64,000 nt of DNA, from the NCBI GenBank assembly GCA_024760905.1, contig CM045745.1:8990282-9054281 (forward strand), read 5' to 3'. Numbering within the stretch: position 1 is the first letter of the stretch; each line of letters begins with the position of its first letter. The stretch is from Plotosus lineatus. Its lineage: Eukaryota; Chordata; Actinopteri; Siluriformes; Plotosidae. Position numbers and translations under genes: made by a program. Under the pieces are notes generated by a model, which had not been told where the DNA came from, made no database searches, and was given only the letters and a program-made list of their open reading frames with translations. This document shows positions 57,842-64,000 of this stretch, piece after piece.

Positions 57842-58525
57842 CAGTGGTACCTCACCTTACCATAGTCCCAGAAAATGAAAAATCCAGGTTACGAAAAACA
57901 TTTTCCAAATTTTTTTTTCTCTGTATACAAAACAAGTTCTCCTTATGAAACGCGCCATTCAAACATTAAAATGCGCCATTCAAACAGTCAAACAATGCAC
58001 GAGTTGATCTCCCATTGACTATCTCCCAACATCCCGCCCGACTGGCTTCCCATTGGCTAGGAGGGATGATGCAGCTCCCTCCCATTGGCTATCAGCTCCC
58101 TCCCATTGGCTATCTCCCGACATCCCGCCCCACTGGCTTTCCATTGGCTAGGAGCGATGATGCAACTCCCTCCCATTGGCTATTATGGAGCTGTATCTCC
58201 ATAATACCCATGATGCTTTTCATGTAAAGGACAGAGTTACTGTTGTTTCATGAGTTTTTTGAGTGTGCTCATTGCCTCTTTATTTTTTTGGCTCAGGCTT
58301 TTAACCTTGCACAAACATTTGTAAGATTATAATTCTGCTAAGAAGACATGGTCAACATGAAGTAAGTACCTTAAAAGGTATGCTTTTATCATTTTTAAAA
58401 GGTAGTATTGGGGGCCTTGGAATGAATCACACGTTTTACATGTAAAATGCGGTTCTACTTACGAAAAATCAAGGTTACAAAACTGCCTCTGGAATAGATT
58501 AATTTCGTAAGGTGAGGTACCACAG
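57842..58525. mobile_element. Tigger-like MITE with CCAAT-box repeats
   Basis: Ends CAGTGGTACCTCACCTTACC and, read inward, CTGTGGTACCTCACCTTACG. At least five CCCATTGGCT or close variants at about 58010-58190. It ends 30 bp from the RBD1 exon donor. Confidence 0.88.
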
Positions 58526-58555
58526 TACTAGAGCAGAAACGTTTTATCCAACTAC

Positions 58556-58726
58556 CTTCTCTCCCCCAACGAGAAAGAGATCCACAGCGGCCATGTTGAT
58601 GCTTTGTTTCTGGCAGAGCTCAAGCAGAACTTGTCTGATAGAAGCACCCTGCTTCAGACACACACAGCAGCTCGAGCCATCAGGAAGTGCTACTGTGCAT
58701 GACCTGCTCACCCCTATTTTGTCCCT
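58556..58726 (-). CDS. rgs12: RGS12 coding exon, first Ras-binding domain (RBD1), N-terminal part
   Basis: Internal exon of 171 nt (57 codons), phase 0 at both ends, donor AAG|gtagtt. The translation begins [17 protein letters not shown] and continues to [13 protein letters not shown]. This is the ubiquitin-like RBD1 of the R12 family, which binds activated Ras/Rap and Raf kinases. The LPDG turn and the DLFLVGG strand are the recognisable landmarks. I chose the acceptor at 58727 because it restores the phase with the preceding exon and aligns DK-x-C-x-LPDG with human RGS12. A second in-frame AG acceptor 18 nt further upstream (exon start 58744) would add six residues, RSSTWE. A compound (TG)n microsatellite replaces a normal pyrimidine tract just upstream. 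Confidence 0.9.
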
Positions 58727-58755
58727 CTCCCATGTGGAGCTCCTCTTCTTGAATC

Positions 58756-58756
<1 letters not shown>

Positions 58757-58796
<40 letters not shown>

Positions 58797-58870
58797 AGAC
58801 ACACACACAGACACACCCAGACACACAGACACACACAGACACACACACACACACACACAGACACACCCAG
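58757..58870. repeat. Compound (AC)n / (ACAG)n microsatellite next to an RGS12 acceptor
   Basis: (AC)n at 58758-58790, then irregular ACACAGAC units. On the gene strand this is a TG-rich tract directly upstream of the RBD1 exon acceptor. Confidence 0.93.
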
Positions 58871-58992
58871 ACACACACCAACATCTCATTAGTTAACCCT
58901 GACTACCAAAATGAAGTCAAATGTGAATTACATACAGAGACATATCAAAAGTAAACGGACACCCCCCTTCATTCTGTAAATCACATCAGATC

Positions 58993-59187
58993 AAACAAAA
59001 AGAGAGGCCTGTAAAACAACCATTGCTGATATTCATAAATAGTAGCTGCATTGCCATCAGCATGTTTCTGCCCTGCGATGGCCTGGTGAGCAGTCCAGGA
59101 TGTACTCGTCCCTTGCCCAGTGCCGGCTGAGATGGGCACCATCCTCCCCACAACCCTAATTAGGCTTAAGTGGTTCAGAACATTGTT
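58993..59187 (+). repeat. SINE body B with tail A, 5' truncated
   Basis: CCATTGCTGATATTCATAAA to ACCCTAATTAGGCTTAAGTG. Confidence 0.8.
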
Positions 59188-59447
59188 TATTGCAACTAAT
59201 TACAGTTGTGTTCAAAATAATAGCAGTGTATTTAAGAAGTGAATAAAGCTCAAAATGCTTATTATTGCTTTTATTTCCACACACAAATACATTAGGAACA
59301 CGACACATTCTGTTCCAAAGCAAAAGAATTTATCAGAAATATAACACATTTATTACTCCTTTTAAGAAATTGAAGAAAAGTAAATATTAGACTGTAAAAA
59401 AGTGGTGTCTGCATTCTTCTTTACAAACTCAAACATTCTCTGTATAA

Positions 59448-60045
59448 ACTCATCCGTTCGTTTTCTGAACCGCCTAATCCTAATTAGGGTCGCAGGGAGG
59501 CTGACACCCATCTCTGCCGACTCTGGGCGAGGGCAGAGTACATCCTGGACAGCTTGCCAGGCCATCGTAGGGTGGAAACACGCTGACGGCTATGCAGCTA
59601 CTCTTGACGAAAGTCAGCAATGGTTCTTTTACATCAGGAGTCTCCAATCTTATCCACAAAGGGCCGGTGTGGGTGCAGGTTTTCACTTCAACCAAACAGT
59701 AGCCACACCTTCCACCTATTTCCACCAATCACTGATCATCAAAAGAAAAGAAGAAAAAAAAAAAACCTAGATTGGACATTACTGTTTCAATTCTGAAGTG
59801 TGGCCATATTGGTGAGATCACCTTGCTTTAAGACGTAAAGAATTGAAACAGTAATGTCCAATCTGTTTTTTTTTCCCCCTTTCTTTTCTTTTGATGATCA
59901 GTGATTAGTGTAAATAGGTGGAAGGTGTGGCAACTGTTTGGTTGAATGAAAACCTTCAACTACACCGGCCATTTGTGGATGAGATTGGAGACCCCTGTTT
60001 TACATGAACCTCACACCATAGACAGTGAGACACATGGCTGTATTA
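59448..60045 (-). repeat. SINE body B with tail A inside Tc1, split by hAT MITE
   Basis: CGCCTAATCCTAATTAGGGT starts the tail. The body is interrupted at 59634 and resumes at 59998 with TTTTACATGAACCTCACACC, ending at ACACATGGC. Confidence 0.85.
59635..59997. mobile_element. hAT MITE, 363 bp, with 8-bp duplication
   Basis: Ends CAGGAGTCTCCAATCTTATC and, read inward, CAGGGGTCTCCAATCTCATC. Perfect 8-bp TTTTACAT at 59627-59634 and 59998-60005, the hAT hallmark. The interior is largely an inverted repeat around CTAGATTGGACATTAC. Confidence 0.95.
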
Positions 60046-61218
60046 ATCGTAAAATGTTTTCAGATTCTGCTTTCCTTGAAATCACTTAACTGATATTTGG
60101 TTGTGTAACCACAGTTTGAGACCTGCTGTACATCTGTGTTGCATGGAGTCAACGAATTTCTGGCACCTGTGAACAGGTTTTCCAGCCCAAGATGATTTGG
60201 CTACATGCCACAGATCTTCTGTACTTCTTCGTTTTGTCTCAGAAGCTCCACGGGTTTTCTACTGGACTAAGGTCCAGGATCGGGCTGACTCTCCATGACA
60301 TCAATCTTGTTGGTCTGGAACCAACATGTTGACCATTTACTGGTGTGTTTGGGCTCGTTGTCTTGTTGGAACCCATTTCAAGGGCATTTCCTCTTCAGCA
60401 TAAGGCAACACAACCTCTTCAAGTAATCAGATGTATTGAGACAGATCCATGATCTCTGGGATGTGATAAATAGGCCCGACACCGTAGTATAAGAAACATC
60501 CCCATATCATGATGCTTGCACCACCAGGCTTCACTGTCTTTGCAGTGTACTATGGCTTGAATTCAGTAGTTGGAGCTTGTCTGCAAAACTGTTTTGTGAC
60601 AGGACTCACAGGTAACTTTAGATCTTCCTGAAGCTGATTATTGGCCGAGTCCTTGTCTTTTTGGCTTTTCTTTGATCCATTCGAATGGTAGTTTTTTCAC
60701 TATCTTCCACGTCTTTCAGGTTTTGGTTTCCCTTTTAAGGAATTTGTGATCATTTTAGCTGAGCAGCCTCTCATTTACTGCACTTCTTAATTTTCCCCTC
60801 TCCAATCAACATTTTAATAAAGGTATGCTGTTCTTCTGGACAATGTCTAGAATGACCCATTTTCCTCAGAATTTCAGACAGAGGACAATAATTGGCACCT
60901 GCTTTTCAAAGAATGAATGAATGACATCACTATTTGAACTCCGCACAGCTATTATTTTGAACACACCCCTTTCCATTAGTGATTCAATTACACAGACTCA
61001 GCAGCACGCAGCTCATGACAGTGGCCCTATGAATTGGCCAATTGTATCCGCCTGAAAACCAAACGATACGATACAGCTTTATTAATCTCACAATGGAGAA
61101 ATTCACTGTTACAGGCTCTTGAGGTACCATCAGTAGGGGGTGCAAAAATAGATACATATACAAACATACACACATACACATATATATATTATATAAGTAA
61201 ATAAATAAATATATACAT

Positions 61219-61572
61219 GTCTGTCTTCCTTTCGGCTTTTTCCCCTTTTACTTGGGAGTCGCCACAGCGAATCATCTGATTCACATGTTTGATTTGGCAG
61301 AGGTTTTTACGTCGGATGCCCTTCCTGTCACAACCCTTTTTAGCAAGGGACAGAAACACGCTGACGACTTTGCAGCCTACTCTTTACGAAAGTCAGCAAT
61401 GGTTCTTTTACATGCCTCTCACCATAGACAGTGAGAGACATGGCCCGCCTTTGATAACCCAGTCAGCTGCACTGGGGGGGACAGTGACAACCTTGTGGAG
61501 AGTGGGACTCGAACCCCCAACCTTTGGATCAGCGATCCAGTGCCCTATACCACGAGACCACCACTGCCCCAA
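61219..61572 (-). repeat. SINE, head B with RTE-type tail, with target-site duplication
   Basis: Perfect 20-bp duplication AAATAAATAAATATATACAT at 61199-61218 and 61573-61592. The head (GGGGCAGTGGTGGTCTCGTG) is at the right. Confidence 0.93.
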
Positions 61573-61599
61573 AAATAAATAAATATATACATAAATAGT

Positions 61600-62309
61600 A
61601 TAAATTAATAAACAATAAAAGAAAAGAAGGGAACAACTTTATAGACTGGCCTATATTAAAGTGTAATGTATCTGAGTGCAGAGTAGATGGGTTGATATGG
61701 TTCACAGTCAGTGGGGTAGATGTGGTTGATTAAAGTGCACGGGGTTTTTATTGCACATAACCGGTATTTTCACAGACAGTTACAAAGTGGTGTTGTACAG
61801 TCTGACAGCGGTGGGAATGCCCGACCTGCGGTAGCGCTCCTTCCTGCACTGAGGATGTCTCAGTCGTCCACTGAAGGAGCTACTCAGCTTCTCTACAGTC
61901 TGGTACAGTGGGTGAGAGCTGTTGTCCATGATGGATGTGAGCTTTGCTACCATCCTCCTCTCACTCACCTCCTCCACAGAATCCAGTGGGCAGCCGAGGA
62001 CAGAGCTGGCCCTCCTGACCAGCTTGTTCAGTCTCTTCCTGTCCCGCTCTGTGCTGCCCGGGGCCCAGCAGATGGCAGCGTAGAGGATTGCAGAGGCTAC
62101 CACAGAGTCATAAAATGTCCTGAGCAGAGGTCTACATACTCTGAAGGACCTGAGTCTCCTCAGAAGGTGGAGGCGACTCTGGCCCTTCTTGTACAGGGCG
62201 TTGGTGTTGTGGGACCAGTCCAGTTTATTGTTAAGGTGAACGCCCAGGTATTTGACCCCGGTGTTGTGCGTCTTATCATTTGTCACAGTGAACTTGATAA
62301 ATATCTTTA
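61600..62309 (-). pseudogene. L2-type LINE 3' fragment
   Basis: The minus-strand open frame reads VKYLGVHLNNKLDWSHNTNA, LYKKGQSRLHLLRRLRSFRV, YDSVVASAILYAAICWAPGS, RLNKLVRRASSVLGCPLD and VSERRMVAKL. This is the conserved C-terminal region of L2-type RT. It is open for ~170 codons, so a recent 5'-truncated insertion. The catalytic box is not included. Confidence 0.88.
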
Positions 62310-62324
62310 AACAGGAAGAATTTT

Positions 62325-62666
62325 CTGGGCAGTGGTGCCTTGTGGTATAAGGCCCTGGATCGCTGATCCAAAGGTTGGAGGTTCGAGTCCCACTTCCCAC
62401 AAGGTTGTCACTGTCACCCCAGTGCAGCTAACTGGGTTATCAAAGGCCGGCCGTGTCTCTCACTGTCTATGGTGTGAGGTTCATGTAAAAGAACCATTGC
62501 TGACTTTCGTAAAGAGTAGGCTGCAACGCCATCAGCGTGTTTTCTGCCCTGCGATGGCCTGGCGAGCTGTCCAGGGTGTACTCTGCCCTCGCACAAAGTC
62601 GGCTGGGATGGGTGCCAGCCTCCCTGCGACCCTAATTAGGATTAAGCGGTTACAGAAAATGAACTG
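62325..62666 (+). repeat. SINE, head B with tail A, with target-site duplication
   Basis: Perfect 15-bp duplication AACAGGAAGAATTTT at 62310-62324 and 62667-62681. Head-B body to GCGTGTTTTCTGCCCTGCGA, then tail A to GGATTAAGCGGTTACAG. Confidence 0.95.
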
Positions 62667-62926
62667 AACAGGAAGAATTTTACCAAAAGACCAACAACTA
62701 AGAGTTCTTATATGAAGATCTTACAAGGACATACACACAATGTAGTTGAATGAAAAATGATGTCCTGATGTCCTGAGAGCATTGGGGTCTCAAGAGGTTA
62801 AAAGATAATGATAATGAATGCTGACAAAAAACAGGTGTGACATTCATAAACATATTCAATTCTGAACACTTTGAAATTTTATTTACACAAAAACTAGCTG
62901 TTGGTGCCGCCACTACTCAAATTTAC

Positions 62927-63015
62927 CTCGTTTCTCAATGTGGAGCAAGGCGTGTTGAACTCCTGACTGGCACCGGAAGACAAAGACCCCTGAGACTCCC
63001 TCCGTCCATTACCGT
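62927..63015 (-). CDS. rgs12: RGS12 coding exon, RRESQGS linker
   Basis: Internal exon of 89 nt with a tgtgcag acceptor and a GAG|gtaaat donor. It completes an Asn codon with the previous exon and ends in phase 0. The peptide contains GRRESQGSLSSGASQ. The RRESQGS motif precedes the Ras-binding domains in both RGS12 and RGS14, as I recall them. The following STLRNE aligns with the TLAPE stretch of RGS12. The serines make this a likely phosphorylation region, but that is inference. The intron between this exon and the next (58727-62926) is filled with SINE, Tc1, hAT and L2 insertions. Confidence 0.9.
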
Positions 63016-63193
63016 CTGCACATACACAAAGCAACATACCGATTGATACTGATTCAGCATAACATAACACCTCACATCGCAATAACAGCACCTTCTGAGA
63101 CAATACAATCTATACAGCAAAACACAACTACACCTTTACCCTCGCCACAAAAACATCAGAAACAGTGGGTAGGTAGGAAATATGATGACTTAC

Positions 63194-63335
63194 TATAATT
63201 AAAATCTGTTATTTCGCGTTTCTTCGGACCTTTACCAAAGCTCCTATTTCTATACCAGGAAAAAATGCCGTTTCTCCTGTCAGGGTCATCTCTTAGGTCA
63301 TCAGTCAACCTGCCTGTCCGAGGCTTTCGAGTGTC
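63194..63335 (-). CDS. rgs12: RGS12 coding exon (linker after RGS domain), most 5' exon in window
   Basis: Internal exon, 142 nt. It starts in phase 0 after an attacag acceptor and ends with one leftover base before a gtaagt donor. It encodes an Arg/Asp-rich linker containing FSWYRNRSFGKG followed by PKKREITDF. This matches, from memory of human RGS12, the FSWSR...KKRE segment between the RGS domain and the first Ras-binding domain. The linker is basic and probably unstructured; no catalytic residue lies here. The leftover A joins AC of the next exon to give Asn. The RGS domain itself (GTPase acceleration on Gi-class alpha subunits) must lie on exons beyond 64000. Assignment is firm because the next exons continue in frame into diagnostic RGS12 sequence. 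Confidence 0.88.
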
Positions 63336-63479
63336 CTGTAATGCAGAATGCTAAATACAGTAACTCTGAGAGAACAATTACATGTAATTAAAGTTAATGC
63401 AAGCTACAGTGTGTAGGATTTTTAGTTTAAAAAAAAAAAAAAGAGAACAAAAAAAAGAAAGAAATGAAACCTTCTACAA

Positions 63480-63640
63480 CAGGGGTCCCCAACCACCGGA
63501 CTGCGGACCGGTATCGGTCCATGGCTCAACTGGTACTGGGCCGCAGAAGAAATAATTAATTGTTTTCGTTTTATTTATTATCTGAGTCTGAACGATTTTT
63601 ATTTTTGAAAAATCTTTTATTTTGAAAAAATGACCGGATT
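63480..63640. mobile_element. hAT-like left-end fragment
   Basis: CAGGGGTCCCCAACCACCGG, ACTGCGGACCGGTATCGGTC and TACTGGGCCGCAGAAG are a familiar hAT terminus. No matching right end was found before 64000. Confidence 0.7.
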
Positions 63641-63875
63641 CTCTCGGTTACATGTCGGTCATTTGAGCGGTAAAATCTAACCCATAAGGGGACGGCACAT
63701 GAACAGAGGCGAGTTGGGCGTGTTTCAAACATAAGTAGGGTGAACCTGAGCCTTCATTCTCCCAGCTGGTGCATGATCACTTGTGGGGTTCTTTTGTTTT
63801 TTGTTTAGAAAAATTCAAGCTCTACTTCCCAATCAACTTTATTTCAGCTCTGACCAGTCATGGAGTGTTTATTAT

Positions 63876-63965
63876 CTTATTATTATTATTATTATTATTA
63901 TTAATGATATTCATATTAGTAATATTATTATTGTTAATAATAATAATAATAATTTATATAAATAA
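63876..63965. repeat. (ATT)n / (AAT)n microsatellite
   Basis: (ATT)n at 63877-63903 and (AAT)n at 63936-63953, in an RGS12 intron. Confidence 0.9.
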
Positions 63966-64000
63966 ATAAATAATATTTACAATATAAACAATCTATGACA

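Larger units (their letters stand above)
59203..60970 (-). pseudogene. Tc1-like transposon with decayed transposase, two nested insertions
   Basis: Left end CAGTTGTGTTCAAAATAATA after TA; the right end has the inverse, CTATTATTTTGAACACA. On the minus strand TAKTVKPGGASIMIWGCFLY then YGVGPIYHIPEIMD is the Tc1 transposase core (G-G-x-S-x-M-x-W-G-C-F). The rest is broken by stops. A SINE (59448-60045), itself split by an hAT MITE, lies near the left end. Confidence 0.85.

Noticed and set aside
58512..58892. 126-codon plus-strand frame with His/Thr repeats
   Set aside because: It is the opposite strand of an RGS12 exon plus a translated (AC)n microsatellite.

Overview
This window is eukaryotic nuclear DNA, most likely from a ray-finned fish (probably a teleost). 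It is AT-rich and packed with vertebrate/fish-type repeats: tRNA-headed SINEs, RTE, L2 and jockey/CR1-type LINEs, Tc1, Tigger/pogo and hAT DNA transposons, and long (AC)n, (TA)n and (ATT)n runs. The only host gene I can support is split into exons with GT/AG borders. The fish assignment rests on repeat types remembered from fish genomes, not on a database search.

The right-hand ~24.4 kb (39.3-64 kb) holds the 3' half of RGS12 on the minus strand, as ten coding exons from 63335 down to 39616. They sum to 1587 nt (528 codons plus stop), and every splice phase is consistent. Together they encode a serine/arginine-rich linker, RBD1, RBD2, the GoLoco motif, a Pro/Ser-rich tail with a conserved block, and a C-terminal A-T-F-V that fits a class I PDZ ligand. 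The PDZ, PTB and RGS domains would lie beyond the right edge. RGS12 is a GTPase-activating protein and guanine-dissociation inhibitor for Gi-class G-alpha subunits and a scaffold for Ras/MAPK components. The introns carry many insertions, several nested.

The left ~39 kb lies downstream of RGS12 and contains no recognisable host gene. It holds LINE remnants: an I/Nimb-like element at 4.8-6.15 kb, L2 remnants at 10.9-16 kb and 25 kb, a nearly intact but frameshifted RTE at 17.1-19.35 kb, a minus-strand jockey/CR1-like element at 27.8-29.6 kb, and another RT at 30.1-31.9 kb. It also holds MITEs, hAT fragments and many SINEs.

The most unusual structure is the SINE population. Two tRNA-like heads occur with at least four different 3' tails, and several combinations have perfect 12-20 bp target-site duplications. 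One tail matches the 3' end of the RTE LINE in the same window. Other items of note are a TTCCG-rich block with a perfect 34-bp palindrome (13.56-14.72 kb), a threefold local repeat with a conserved minus-strand frame and splice-donor-like ends, and several datable nested insertions.
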